Counted from the stretch's first letter, positions 10,019 through 19,827 are shown. The stretch is 64,000 nucleotides of DNA from Polynucleobacter sp. JS-JIR-5-A7 (GCF_018687935.1 NZ_CP061308.1:304048-368047); one strand, 5' to 3'. Notes: generated from the letters alone by a model not told the origin. Numbers and translations are program-made.

Positions 10019-10795
10019 ATGTTTGAGTCACTTAAAGGGAGGGTTATAGTTGTGTTGGGAGGCGCCGGTCTCCTTGGTCGTGAAATCGTTGCGGGAATAG
10101 CGAATCATGGCGGCTTGGTTGTGCTTGTGGACAAGAGTAGGAGATTGGCATTAGCGGCTGCTGAGGATATGACTGGCCCTGATAGTTTGCCGATTATTGC
10201 GGAACATGTTGACATTATGAGTGAATCATCGCTAAATAATTTAATGCGACGGTTAAAGCGAAGATATGGAAAAATTGATGGTGTAGTTAATGCAACATAT
10301 CCTAAAAACTCTACTTATGGTAAAAAGTTCGAAGATGTTACATATCAAGATTTTTGCGAGAACTTATGCTTGCATCTTGGGAGCAGCTTCCTTATCAGTA
10401 AATGCTTCAGTATTTATTTTAAAAAGCAAGGTTTTGGTACCATAGTTAATATTGCCTCAATATATGGTGTGATAGCTCCCAAGTTTGAAATTTATAACGG
10501 TACTGAAATGACAATGCCCGTTGAATATGCGGCGATAAAGTCTTCAATCATTCACCTTACGAAATATATTGCTAAATATATGAAAGGTTCTAATGTGCGC
10601 ATTAATGCAGTAAGTCCCGGCGGAATTTTTGCAGGGCAGCCTATCGAATTTGTTAAAAATTACAATTCTTGTTGTCTTGGCAAGGGAATGCTAAGTAAGT
10701 CTGATGTTGTCGGCGCAATTCTTTACCTTCTGAGTGATATTTCGTCTGGAGTAAATGGGCAAAATCTTGTTATCGACGACGGTTTTTCTATTTAA
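10019..10795 (+). CDS. ptmA: SDR-family oxidoreductase (PtmA-like)
   Basis: This 258-residue classical SDR has GGAGLLGREI near residues 13-22, a catalytic Ser in NIASIYG, YAAIK with Tyr about 169, and the late-SDR motif AVSPGGI. GGAG precedes the ATG by 6 bases. PtmA in Campylobacter is an SDR encoded beside ptmB and needed for legionaminic acid glycans. The match in fold and neighbourhood is good, but the reaction is not proven by sequence. Confidence 0.75.
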   Translation: MFESLKGRVIVVLGGAGLLGREIVAGIANHGGLVVLVDKSRRLALAAAEDMTGPDSLPIIAEHVDIMSESSLNNLMRRLKRRYGKIDGVVNATYPKNSTYGKKFEDVTYQDFCENLCLHLGSSFLISKCFSIYFKKQGFGTIVNIASIYGVIAPKFEIYNGTEMTMPVEYAAIKSSIIHLTKYIAKYMKGSNVRINAVSPGGIFAGQPIEFVKNYNSCCLGKGMLSKSDVVGAILYLLSDISSGVNGQNLVIDDGFSI

Positions 10796-10827
10796 TTAAT
10801 ATTATATAAATAATAAGGACGTAGATT

Positions 10828-11598
10828 TTGGATGCAGAAAAATCAAGTTATTTTAATACATCGGAATATTTTTCTTACCTTAAAAAAAATTTTCCTATAA
10901 GTGATGAATCATATGGCAGGGATGAGACATGCAATCGTCCAAATGCCAGTGTTTTGGATGATTATTTAGCAGTAATGATGCTGTCTTCTGGTAATGCGGT
11001 TCTGGAGATAGGAAGCGGTCTTGGTAGATTGCTTCGAGTTATTATGAAAAGATACTCGATAACTCCATATGGAATTGATGTTTCTAAAGAGGCCGTAAAG
11101 CAATCAATTAAAGACCTTCCTGAGTTAGAAAAAAATATAAAGCATGGATTCGCGGAAAAAATACCATTTGATCATTTGTTTTTTGATGCAATTGTATGTT
11201 GGGGGGTATTTGATTTGACTGAGCAACATTTAGCGTTGTCTGAAATGATTAGAGTTCTTAAGGTTGGCGGCATCCTTCTATTGACTGGAAAAAATGATCA
11301 ATATTGTGAGAATGATGAAGATGCGAAAATTGCTGAGATTAAATCACGCGAGTTAGGGCTGCCAAATCACTACACTAATTTCAATGAGCTAAAAAATTTA
11401 ATACAAGGCATTGGTTGTAGTATAGAGTTATCACACTTCTTCATTAAACGTGGAGATATGGCCGCCAAAAAATATGTAACTGAAGAGCCAGAAAAATTTC
11501 TAGAATATTGCTTATTAATTAAAAAAGTAAGCAATACCTTTTCAGAGATCAGGCCTATAGCATCCAAATATTCGAAAATTTTGAAAGTGAGTAAATGA
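10828..11598 (+). CDS. SAM-dependent class I methyltransferase
   Basis: The 256-residue protein has a methyltransferase fold: VLEIGSGLGRLLR (SAM motif I near residue 53), an acidic GIDVS motif at the end of strand 2, and post-motif DAIVCWGVFDL. The start is TTG 10828, with AAGGA at 10815-10819; the nearest ATG is out of frame. It overlaps the next gene by 4 bases (ATGA). Within a nonulosonate operon it may N- or O-methylate the sugar, by analogy with PtmH in Campylobacter; the acceptor is unknown. Confidence 0.72.
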   Translation: MDAEKSSYFNTSEYFSYLKKNFPISDESYGRDETCNRPNASVLDDYLAVMMLSSGNAVLEIGSGLGRLLRVIMKRYSITPYGIDVSKEAVKQSIKDLPELEKNIKHGFAEKIPFDHLFFDAIVCWGVFDLTEQHLALSEMIRVLKVGGILLLTGKNDQYCENDEDAKIAEIKSRELGLPNHYTNFNELKNLIQGIGCSIELSHFFIKRGDMAAKKYVTEEPEKFLEYCLLIKKVSNTFSEIRPIASKYSKILKVSK

Positions 11599-12794
11599 TG
11601 GTGGGGAGTCTTTATGTGTGCCCAATAATTAATACAATGGGGCCAGTAACAGATCCGAAACATGATGATTTATTATCTTCATGGGGGGAGGTTGATCGCT
11701 GTGTAGGAAAGTATTTCAAAGATGATTTTAGGAGTGCATTAATAGACTCGAATGGGCGGCAGGTTAAGGTTTCATGGTTTCCTGTTAGTTGGTCAGGTTT
11801 TACAGAAAATCCAGTCAAAAGAGATTTTGGATGGTTTACGATTTACGATCATCTAGAGCAAATTTGGGGTCATGATATTGCTAAATATGATGATGGAATT
11901 TATTGGATGTACAACCATCCGGATAAATCCGGGGTTGGAAATGCATGGGGTTTAGAATGGTTACACGGTTGTAATTATATGGATATCTTGAATAGGATGA
12001 TTCTTCATAGAGGATTTTTCCCAGGCGCCATACAAATACCAACCGCTGATACTGAGTCAACTAATTTTGTTGAAAATTTCTTTCCGTTTGAATTAAGTAA
12101 TAGAGCTTCAAAAAAGATTAATTGGGAAAATATTGAGGCAGATGGGCGAAAAACCAAGGAGATATTGAAGTGGGATAAGGTAAGTCCAACCTGGAAATCA
12201 TATCATCCAGATTTTTCTAATCACCAGGGAATGGGTGAGATGCACCATCATATGTTTAGAATTTTGGATATTAAAACAAGGATAATGTCTTTTCCTGAAG
12301 AAGAAATTATGAGTGCATATGAAAGTTGTGCGCAGGGTCACGATGTAATTATTGCCGGTTATGAGCATGACTTTAGAGACCGCGCTGATGCTGTTAAAGA
12401 GCTATTTTTAAGTCCAATTAATAGAATGTCAAAAAAATATCCAAAGATTAAATTAATAAATTCAAATTTTCATAATGCTGCCAGAGCAATAGCAAATAAA
12501 AATAGTAATCATTGCGTCTTTCCAATGTTTGAAGTTTCCTTAGACAAAAATTATATCCAGATCAAGTCTAATATAGAGTTATATAACTCAAATCCATACG
12601 TTGCAGTAGAGGAAATCCCGAGCGGAAAGATTTATCATGTAAACCCTACTAGAAATGGATATTTGAGTTGGGCTATACAAAGCGATATGCTGCCCTCAAA
12701 ATATAAAATTGGAGTTGCGGCATTTTCCAAACAGGGGCTGCAGAGTGTGAATAGATTCGAAATAAGTAGCAAATCTGTTCTAACTTTAAATTAA
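11595..12794 (+). CDS. Unrecognised glycan-operon protein, 399 residues
   Basis: I do not recognise the family. The protein is soluble, with no signal peptide or membrane helix, and rich in Trp, His and Asp: examples are DFGWFTIYDHLEQIWGHD, a GMGEMHHHMFRI stretch and AGYEHDFRDRAD. Two His/Asp-rich patches could bind a metal, as in some polysaccharide deacetylase or hydrolase barrels, but this is a guess. It overlaps the methyltransferase by 4 bases and is followed 14 bases later by legG, so it is co-transcribed within nonulosonate biosynthesis. A role in modifying or transferring the sugar is inference. Confidence 0.6.
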   Translation: MMVGSLYVCPIINTMGPVTDPKHDDLLSSWGEVDRCVGKYFKDDFRSALIDSNGRQVKVSWFPVSWSGFTENPVKRDFGWFTIYDHLEQIWGHDIAKYDDGIYWMYNHPDKSGVGNAWGLEWLHGCNYMDILNRMILHRGFFPGAIQIPTADTESTNFVENFFPFELSNRASKKINWENIEADGRKTKEILKWDKVSPTWKSYHPDFSNHQGMGEMHHHMFRILDIKTRIMSFPEEEIMSAYESCAQGHDVIIAGYEHDFRDRADAVKELFLSPINRMSKKYPKIKLINSNFHNAARAIANKNSNHCVFPMFEVSLDKNYIQIKSNIELYNSNPYVAVEEIPSGKIYHVNPTRNGYLSWAIQSDMLPSKYKIGVAAFSKQGLQSVNRFEISSKSVLTLN

Positions 12795-12808
12795 AAGCTA
12801 ATCTTTAG

Positions 12809-13969
12809 ATGAGGATATGTGTTGTAACTGGTTCGCGAGCAGAATACGGACTCTTAAAGAACTTAATAACTTTAATCTCCAACTCTAGTCAACAAATATT
12901 GCAGTTGATAGTTACTGGATCCCATCTATCGACTAAATTTGGTAATACATATAGAGAGATTCAAAATGATGGCTTTCACATTGACAGGGAATTAAATTTA
13001 TACTTAGATGTAGATGATCCCATGGGAATAGCTAAGGCTGCCTCCATAGGGCTAGTAGGCTTTACTGAAGCATATAACACCCTAAGGCCAGATTTACTTT
13101 TGGTGTTGGGCGATAGGTATGAAATATTATCTGCAGTAATAGCGGCAGCATTTTCTAGAATTCCAATAGCGCATATTCATGGAGGAGAATTAACGGAGGG
13201 AGCATTGGATGAGTCTATTAGGCATTCGATTACTAAATTTTCACACCTTCATTTTGTAGCAAATGAAGAATATAAAAAGAGAGTCATTCAGCTTGGTGAG
13301 AATCCCAAAAAAGTTTTCAATGTTGGTGGATTGGGTGTTGATGCGATTAAAAGTACAGAGCTGGTTAGTAGGGAAATTTTAGAGGAGATAACAGGAGTTA
13401 AATTCAATAAAAAAAATTTACTAATTACGTATCACCCTGAAACCTTGAGAAATAATCAGGAGAATAAAGAAAACTTCAGGCAATTACTATTGGCTTTAGC
13501 TTCACTTGAGGAAACTAGCTGTATTTTCACTATGCCTAACGCAGATGTCGGAAATGAAATATTATATGAAATGCTTCAAGAATTTATATCCCATAATAAT
13601 TATGCATATTTAGTGAAATCATTTGGGCAGAAAAATTATCTAAGCTGTTTAAGTCATGTTGATGCAATGGTGGGGAACTCTTCTAGCGGTATAACGGAGG
13701 CTCCAACTTTTAAAATACCCACAATAAATATTGGCGATAGACAAAAAGGACGGCTCTCGGCTAAAAGTATTCTTAATTGTGGCGCAGATTGTATGGAGAT
13801 TAAGAAATCAATTAAGAAATCATACGATAAGGATTTTAGAAAATTCATAGCTAACACCACAAGCCCTTATGGCGTTAGTGGTGCATCAAGTAAAATATTT
13901 AGTGTATTAAAAAATGTAAATTTAAGTTCATTGATAAATAAAAAATTCTATGATTTAGAGGGCTTTTAA
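12809..13969 (+). CDS. legG: UDP/GDP-sugar 2-epimerase, hydrolysing (NeuC/LegG)
   Basis: The 386-residue GT-B-fold epimerase begins VVTGSRAEYGLL and contains VLGDRYEI, AHIHGGE, TEGALDESIRHSI, ITYHPET and GNSSSGI, all characteristic of NeuC-type hydrolysing 2-epimerases. LegG releases the 2-epimerised diacetamido sugar used by LegI. Its separation from legI by seven genes is unusual but all are on one strand in one run. No strong ribosome site is seen before the ATG, suggesting dependence on upstream translation. Confidence 0.9.
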   Translation: MRICVVTGSRAEYGLLKNLITLISNSSQQILQLIVTGSHLSTKFGNTYREIQNDGFHIDRELNLYLDVDDPMGIAKAASIGLVGFTEAYNTLRPDLLLVLGDRYEILSAVIAAAFSRIPIAHIHGGELTEGALDESIRHSITKFSHLHFVANEEYKKRVIQLGENPKKVFNVGGLGVDAIKSTELVSREILEEITGVKFNKKNLLITYHPETLRNNQENKENFRQLLLALASLEETSCIFTMPNADVGNEILYEMLQEFISHNNYAYLVKSFGQKNYLSCLSHVDAMVGNSSSGITEAPTFKIPTINIGDRQKGRLSAKSILNCGADCMEIKKSIKKSYDKDFRKFIANTTSPYGVSGASSKIFSVLKNVNLSSLINKKFYDLEGF

Positions 13970-14037
13970 CTGTGTAAGACTTATTAAAATATGGGATATT
14001 AAGTCTAAAGAAATTTCACTAAAGAACGGTAATTGTA

Positions 14038-15162
14038 TTGATTGATAATAAGGATTTAGTAAAAATACTGCGAGAGAGCCAGAATATTGACTCTCTTGTT
14101 TTAAAATATATTGAATTTAAAAAAAGGCAGGGCGCAGAATTTAAATCTGACAAAGTAAATAAATATTTACACTTTTTCTTTAAGTACAATGAAAAAAATG
14201 GAAGTATCTATGGCCCCACAACATTTTCAGCCTTTAATAACCTTAACCTCAGGCATTTCACGTCATCATTAAGAATAATGTATATATTACTTCTTAGCAC
14301 AAGAAGTAATGGCGGCTTTAAGAAATCAGGCCAATATCCAAGGGCATTAATTGATTTTAATCTGAAGTTATATAAATATTTTTTAGGCAAAAAATATAAT
14401 AATTACTACGGATGCATATTTGAAATCGAATATATTCCGGAATTAATTTTATCAATGGTGGTTAATGAGAATAGAATGATTGGTGTTCAGCATGGTTTTG
14501 GATACTATGAATTAAATAATATTCCAATAGCGATCGAGGAGATAAAATTTTATAAAACTTTTTATAGTTGGTATATTGGAAATAATGCAATTAATCAAAC
14601 AAGATTTGGGTGCTTAAATAAAATAATTGGGTATATTAGAGGCTTTAGAGTAGGAAAAACAATAAATTGGATAGGTTCTACCAATCTAAAGAAGTATAAA
14701 TCCACTGCATACGGTGATTACTGTTATGAACCATCAAAAAGACATATTGAATTAATTAGAAATAACATGCCGAAAGGGATGGCCATAAGGTTTTTCCCTC
14801 ATCCAAATGGCTTAATGAATTATGATCATATTGATAGAAGAAAAGTAAAATATACAAAAAAACCACAGTGGAATATTGGCAGTGGACAATTAACAATAAT
14901 GGATAATTTAAATCACACCATACTATATTATTTTATTGATTTTGAGATTCCATTTTTAGTTTTTATTGAAAATGAGTTATTGCAGAAGATTTCTGAAAAT
15001 TTTATGCCAATTGTGAAAAGAATGATTGAACTAAATCTTTTATTTGTGGAAAAGTATGATAATTTAATGGATTATGATTATAAAAACTATATGATTATAA
15101 AAAGGAAAATTTCAATTCTAAAGAATGAAATTAAATGTGTGAATCTTAATAATGTCAAATAG
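14038..15162 (+). CDS. Hypothetical surface-glycan protein, possible GT-B glycosyltransferase
   Basis: No family is certain for this 374-residue basic, Lys/Ile/Asn-rich protein starting at TTG 14038. The segments IGVQHGFGYYE and RFFPHPNG resemble the QHG and HP motifs of capsule-type GT-B transferases such as sialyl or Kdo enzymes. That suggests a CMP-nonulosonate transferase, but it is inference. There is no signal peptide or clear membrane helix. It begins the very AT-rich stretch and overlaps the next gene by 11 bases. Confidence 0.5.
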   Translation: MIDNKDLVKILRESQNIDSLVLKYIEFKKRQGAEFKSDKVNKYLHFFFKYNEKNGSIYGPTTFSAFNNLNLRHFTSSLRIMYILLLSTRSNGGFKKSGQYPRALIDFNLKLYKYFLGKKYNNYYGCIFEIEYIPELILSMVVNENRMIGVQHGFGYYELNNIPIAIEEIKFYKTFYSWYIGNNAINQTRFGCLNKIIGYIRGFRVGKTINWIGSTNLKKYKSTAYGDYCYEPSKRHIELIRNNMPKGMAIRFFPHPNGLMNYDHIDRRKVKYTKKPQWNIGSGQLTIMDNLNHTILYYFIDFEIPFLVFIENELLQKISENFMPIVKRMIELNLLFVEKYDNLMDYDYKNYMIIKRKISILKNEIKCVNLNNVK

Positions 15163-16204
15163 ACCATTTATACTAGTTGCTGGAAGATATTCAGAAAAAT
15201 CAGCTGGATTAAAGGCTATGTATATGGTTTGCGATTCCCTTAATAAGATGGGCTTTAATGCGTACATTCTTGTACATCCGTTTTACCCACCCGCAAAAAT
15301 AAATAGCTATCCATATCTTTGCCCAATACTAAACCAGGAAACTATTAATTATTTTAATAGTAATAATATATCCCCAATATTTATATATTCTGAGAATATA
15401 AAAGGCGCGCCATATGGGGGATCAGTTAGATTAAGATACTATTTGTATTTCCCAGGTGCTTGGGGTGGAAATATATCAGAACCCGATCATATGTTAATAA
15501 GCTTTTCAAGGGCTATTAGCAAGGATATTATTAAAGATGTAAAGTATTTAATGCCGCCTTTAATAAACACAAAAATTTTTCAGTATATCGATAAAAAGAA
15601 TAATCAATCTTGTGGCATCTGTTATTATTCAGAAAAATTTGAATCTAATGGCGGAGTAATTCCAGTAGATATCAAAAAAAATGGATTGAAAATAACACGC
15701 TATTCATATCCTAATATGAATCAGAGGGATATATATGAAATATTTAAAGTGTCTAAATATTTTTATGTTTACGAAAATACTGGCCTTATTATTGAGGCTC
15801 TAATCTCAGGTGTTATTGTAGTAATCATGCCAGAAAGTGGAATTAGGAAAATGGATTTAGTATATGGACCAGAAATAAATTGGTCAGGCGTATCATTTGG
15901 AAATGCGCAGGAGGACCTTAATCTAGCAGAGCGCTCTTTACCATATGTACAGGAATATTATTCGAATATTATTTCTAACTTCAATAATAATTTAAAATCA
16001 ATTGCTGTAGAGTCTTTCGGAATTCCATATAATTTTAAAAAAATTCCTGCCATTCCTGGGGGAGCTTACATTGATCTCCTTAATAATCTATACTACCCTC
16101 TCACAATAATTAGCATTTTAAGGGTACACGGAATAAACCATCTACTCAACTATTGCAAAAGATATATTAAGTATCATATCAATGCCTGTAAAAATTTATT
16201 CTAG
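15152..16204 (+). CDS. Putative GT-B glycosyltransferase
   Basis: The 350-residue protein begins ILVAGRYSEKSAGLKAMY, with a Gly- and Ser-rich N-terminal loop as in GT-B enzymes. A C-terminal half has YENTGLIIEALISGVIVV, resembling the donor-binding E-x7-E region in GT1/GT4-like proteins, followed by VIMPE. No membrane segments are evident. It overlaps its neighbours by 11 and 23 bases and is equally AT-rich. The donor and acceptor are unknown. Confidence 0.6.
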   Translation: MSNRPFILVAGRYSEKSAGLKAMYMVCDSLNKMGFNAYILVHPFYPPAKINSYPYLCPILNQETINYFNSNNISPIFIYSENIKGAPYGGSVRLRYYLYFPGAWGGNISEPDHMLISFSRAISKDIIKDVKYLMPPLINTKIFQYIDKKNNQSCGICYYSEKFESNGGVIPVDIKKNGLKITRYSYPNMNQRDIYEIFKVSKYFYVYENTGLIIEALISGVIVVIMPESGIRKMDLVYGPEINWSGVSFGNAQEDLNLAERSLPYVQEYYSNIISNFNNNLKSIAVESFGIPYNFKKIPAIPGGAYIDLLNNLYYPLTIISILRVHGINHLLNYCKRYIKYHINACKNLF

Positions 16205-17264
16205 ATTAATCTCGTTTCTTGCAATTAGTATATTCTGTATATTACTACTATCTAACATTAATTTTTCAGAATATATCAATGCAGATGGTTATGAGCACAT
16301 AAACAGAATGTGCGACGTCCAAAAAGGAATTCCTAATTGGGCATATTATAATGTTATTAATTTTTTAAACAAAATATTTAATTTTAATTTTGATTATTGT
16401 AGTTATTTATTATCATTAGATGAAAGTAAATTTACATACTCAAAAGATGATAATATTTTTAACCATAATTCATACGACAGCTTAAATTCTGCAAAAATAT
16501 TATTTAATACTTTTATATCATCAATATTGCTAATAGTAATTCTATGTAATTTTAAAAACAGAATTGAATTGCTTGCAATTTTTACAAGTCCATTTATTTT
16601 CCTCTCCTTTCTATCAAATTCGACTGATGTATTGGTAAATTTTTTTTCATTTTTATTATTTTTAGCATTTATACGTGATAAATTTTTTTACTCATTATTA
16701 ATTTTAACAGTCATAATGTTCTTTACAGATAAATCTTCAGTATATCCGTTGGGAGTTTTTTTATTTTTAATATTAGATAAGTATTTTCATATAAATTTAA
16801 TAAATATAATATTTATTTTTATAATTACATTTTTACTAATAAATTTTTTAAAAATATACCCAGAGTATTTAGATTTCAATTTTATATATAATTTAAATTT
16901 ATATAATCAAATTATTTCAACGCAAGAATACGGTAAATATTTTATTTTCGCATTTCCACTTTCATTATTTTCTACACCAAATTTTATAATATTAAATTTA
17001 GTTGCCATTTCGTATTTTACAATTTTGGTAATTATAAGTTCATTATCCATTACATATTTAGATATTAAATTTTTTTTAATATATTTCATTCCATTCTTTT
17101 TTATTGCAAGTCTCATCGGCGGGGTATCTATGGCAAGACACTTTCCATTGTTTGGAATTTTCATTATTAATTTAATTTTAAGTAAAATACTGAAAATATA
17201 TTCTTTAGTATTAATTTTTTTAAATATTTTATTCATCGTTTTTCTAGTATTAATTTACGCATAA
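16182..17264 (+). CDS. Polytopic membrane protein, candidate glycan polymerase
   Basis: The 360-residue protein is almost entirely hydrophobic with roughly nine or ten predicted membrane segments, the first at residues 8-26. A polar loop near residues 28-90 contains NADGYEHINRMCDVQ. Wzy polymerases and EpsG/GtrII-like proteins look like this and diverge too far to be named by motif. As the only polytopic protein of the cluster besides the flippase, it is the best candidate for a Wzy-like role. The coding sequence is extraordinarily AT-rich: positions 16801-16860 contain 4 G/C in 60. Confidence 0.55.
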   Translation: MPVKIYSRLISFLAISIFCILLLSNINFSEYINADGYEHINRMCDVQKGIPNWAYYNVINFLNKIFNFNFDYCSYLLSLDESKFTYSKDDNIFNHNSYDSLNSAKILFNTFISSILLIVILCNFKNRIELLAIFTSPFIFLSFLSNSTDVLVNFFSFLLFLAFIRDKFFYSLLILTVIMFFTDKSSVYPLGVFLFLILDKYFHINLINIIFIFIITFLLINFLKIYPEYLDFNFIYNLNLYNQIISTQEYGKYFIFAFPLSLFSTPNFIILNLVAISYFTILVIISSLSITYLDIKFFLIYFIPFFFIASLIGGVSMARHFPLFGIFIINLILSKILKIYSLVLIFLNILFIVFLVLIYA

Positions 17265-17266
17265 AT

Positions 17267-18082
17267 ATGAAAAATATACTTATTACAATGGACCTTGAGG
17301 ATTATTTCTATGACTTTGGTGCTGAATACAATAGTTCTTACTATAAAGACACACTATCCTGTTTGGAACTTGCTGTTAGCCGTCTTGAGAATTTATTGTT
17401 TCAGAGTGGCAATACTATAAATTTTACAATATTTGTAACTGGTAATTTAGTAGACAAGTATCCAGAGTTTATTAAGCAACTATCAAAGAATCATGAAATA
17501 TCATCACACTTATATTTTCATGATAATGTTTCTGAATTGAAACAGGATGAGTTTGAGAATCAAATTATTCGCTCAATTAGATCTATCCTACGTGCTACTA
17601 ATATTTGGCCGCTCGGATATAGATCGCCAAATTTTAAAGTTTTAAATGATGAATATAATTCGCTAAAGGTATTATATAAATACTTTAGTTATGATTCTTC
17701 TTTGTTTAATAATAGTAATAATTGTTATGAGGGTTTAATAGAGTTTCCAATCCCCTGTTTTCAATTATTTGGTTATAAAATAAAAGTCATTGGAGGCACC
17801 TACTTAAAATTTATACCATTTATTTTTTTAAAGAAGGTTATTGATAATTCAATTAAATCAGGCAATATTCCTCAAATATATGTACATCCATATGAGCTTA
17901 TTTTCGATTTTAGTTTTTTTTATAACCCATTTAAAATTAAAAATTGTAACATTATTAAAAAATTATATTTATTATTACGACAGTTACAATGGATTGGCCC
18001 ATTAAATATTTTATTTTATTTAAAGTTAAAGTATATTATTTTTAATTACAAGCATATTGGAAGGTTAGACGAATGGATATAG
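17267..18082 (+). CDS. NodB-like polysaccharide deacetylase
   Basis: The 271-residue protein shows the NodB active-site pattern: TMDLED (Asp9, Asp12), SSHLYFHD with His81 and His85, and YRSPNF downstream. These features match the metal-binding triad and the R-x-P motif of carbohydrate esterase family 4, as in the exopolysaccharide-associated branch. It likely removes an N-acetyl group from a sugar of the glycan or an intermediate. No signal peptide is evident, so it would act in the cytoplasm. It overlaps the longest reading of the next gene. Confidence 0.78.
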   Translation: MKNILITMDLEDYFYDFGAEYNSSYYKDTLSCLELAVSRLENLLFQSGNTINFTIFVTGNLVDKYPEFIKQLSKNHEISSHLYFHDNVSELKQDEFENQIIRSIRSILRATNIWPLGYRSPNFKVLNDEYNSLKVLYKYFSYDSSLFNNSNNCYEGLIEFPIPCFQLFGYKIKVIGGTYLKFIPFIFLKKVIDNSIKSGNIPQIYVHPYELIFDFSFFYNPFKIKNCNIIKKLYLLLRQLQWIGPLNILFYLKLKYIIFNYKHIGRLDEWI

Positions 18083-18090
18083 GTGTATCT

Positions 18091-19827
18091 ATGAAGTATG
18101 TTATTGGTATAAGCACTATGGGTAGCAGTGCAGCTTGTCTATTGGAGGATAATAATATTATTTTTGCGATCGAAGAGGAGAGGCTCTCACGTATTAAGAA
18201 TGACTCTTCATTCCCATTTTTATCTATTCAGGCCTGCCTAGATTATAAAAATATTACTATTAATGATATACATACAATTAGCGTATATTGGAATAAATAC
18301 GATTTCATCACTCGTTTATATAAAACTTTTTTTATTTTATTATCAAATATTTTTACTGACTCAATTAGGAAATCTTTTTTTAATTCAATATCTAATAAGT
18401 TCTTTGGAAATAATTCAGAACTTTCAGGTAGCTGGCTTGATTTATTCAAAATAAGATATATAGTTTCTCAAAAATTTAATGGCTTTACTGGAAATATTGA
18501 TTATCATAACCACCATCTTTGCCATGCTGTCTCTGCATACGTAGTTTCAGATAAATCAGACTCTACTTGTTTGATTATTGACGGTGGTGGCGAATCAACA
18601 TCAACAGAGCAATATATTATTCGTTCTGGAAATATAATTAAACAATTTAGTATTAAATGGCCAAATTCACTTGGGCATTACTATAGTTTTTTTACGGGTT
18701 TTCTTGGATTTAAAATGCTTGAAGGTGAATATAAAATGATGGGATTATCCCCATTTGGTTCCCCTACATTTGCTCCTGTTATTGAGGAAAATATTCTTAA
18801 AATATCAAAAAAATACTATAAGTTCAAGTTTAAGCTTGCTTCTTATCATTCGGCCTTAAATGGATATTACAGTAATAGCATAATTAAATTAATTGGTTTA
18901 CCGAGACATTCATCTGATGTTTTTGATAAGCGTCATATGGATATTGCTGCTAGCGTTCAGTATGTTTATGAAAAAATATTACTCCATATATTAAATGCAA
19001 ATCATAATAGTGATAAAGTATTACTAATGGCTGGTGGCTGCGCTTTAAATGTTTCAGCAAATGGAAAGATTATTAGAAATAGAATTTATGATAAAATTTT
19101 CGTTCCGCCCTGCCCGCATGATGCTGGTGCAGCTATAGGAGCTGCTATTTTGTCATCTTCTTCTATTTTAAATTATCGACTTGAATTATTTTCGTTTAAC
19201 AATCCTTATTTAGGCCCCATCTATTCCGAAGAGCATATAGAGTGTGCGATTATTCAATCTGGACTGAAGTTCATAAAATTTCAAGATACTCAAAATTTTC
19301 TCGATATAGTTGCTTCTAAAATTTCAACTGGCTCTATCGTTGCCTGGTTTCAAGGGCGTTCAGAATTTGGGCCTCGCGCACTTGGTAATAGATCACTCCT
19401 TGCTGATCCACGTTTTATTGTGGTTCGTGATTTAATCAACGAAAAAGTTAAACAAAGGGAGTTATTTCGTCCCTTTGCCCCATCATGCAAGATAGAGGTT
19501 GTTAATCAATTTTTTGATATTGATCAAGATTCACCCTATATGAATATTGCAGCTGAAGTCTTAGCAGATGCTAGATCTATTATTCCTGCAGTGACTCATA
19601 TTGATGGCACGGCACGTGTACATACTGTAAAAAAAGAGCTTAATGAGAAATATTGGGGGCTATTAAATTCATTTGAGAAAATTACGGGTGTAGGAGTTTT
19701 ACTAAATACATCTTTTAATATTCAGGAGCCAATTGTTGAGACTCCAGAAGATGCTCTCGCTTGTTTTATTTCAAGCGGAATTGATTATTTAGCAATCGAC
19801 AATTTTTTGGTTGTAAGAGATGAATAA
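18091..19827 (+). CDS. NodU-family O-carbamoyltransferase (first copy)
   Basis: This full-length NodU/CmcH-type enzyme has an N-terminal Kae1-like domain (GISTMGSSAA, HNHHLCHAVSAY, EYKMMGLSPFG, GGCALNVSANG, PPCPHDAGAAIGAA). Its C-terminal domain has FGPRALGNRSLLADPR, LFRPFAPS and LLNTSFN. It transfers carbamoyl from carbamoyl phosphate, via carbamoyl adenylate, to a hydroxyl. I start it at ATG 18091 (MKYVIGIS, AGGTG just upstream); ATG 18073 is in frame but inside the previous gene. It is a paralogue of the gene at 24413 with clearly different sequence. Confidence 0.85.
   Translation: MKYVIGISTMGSSAACLLEDNNIIFAIEEERLSRIKNDSSFPFLSIQACLDYKNITINDIHTISVYWNKYDFITRLYKTFFILLSNIFTDSIRKSFFNSISNKFFGNNSELSGSWLDLFKIRYIVSQKFNGFTGNIDYHNHHLCHAVSAYVVSDKSDSTCLIIDGGGESTSTEQYIIRSGNIIKQFSIKWPNSLGHYYSFFTGFLGFKMLEGEYKMMGLSPFGSPTFAPVIEENILKISKKYYKFKFKLASYHSALNGYYSNSIIKLIGLPRHSSDVFDKRHMDIAASVQYVYEKILLHILNANHNSDKVLLMAGGCALNVSANGKIIRNRIYDKIFVPPCPHDAGAAIGAAILSSSSILNYRLELFSFNNPYLGPIYSEEHIECAIIQSGLKFIKFQDTQNFLDIVASKISTGSIVAWFQGRSEFGPRALGNRSLLADPRFIVVRDLINEKVKQRELFRPFAPSCKIEVVNQFFDIDQDSPYMNIAAEVLADARSIIPAVTHIDGTARVHTVKKELNEKYWGLLNSFEKITGVGVLLNTSFNIQEPIVETPEDALACFISSGIDYLAIDNFLVVRDE

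Noticed and set aside
16907..17236. 109-residue minus-strand frame
   Set aside because: It is antisense to the hydrophobic protein at 16182-17264 and mirrors its AT-rich composition.
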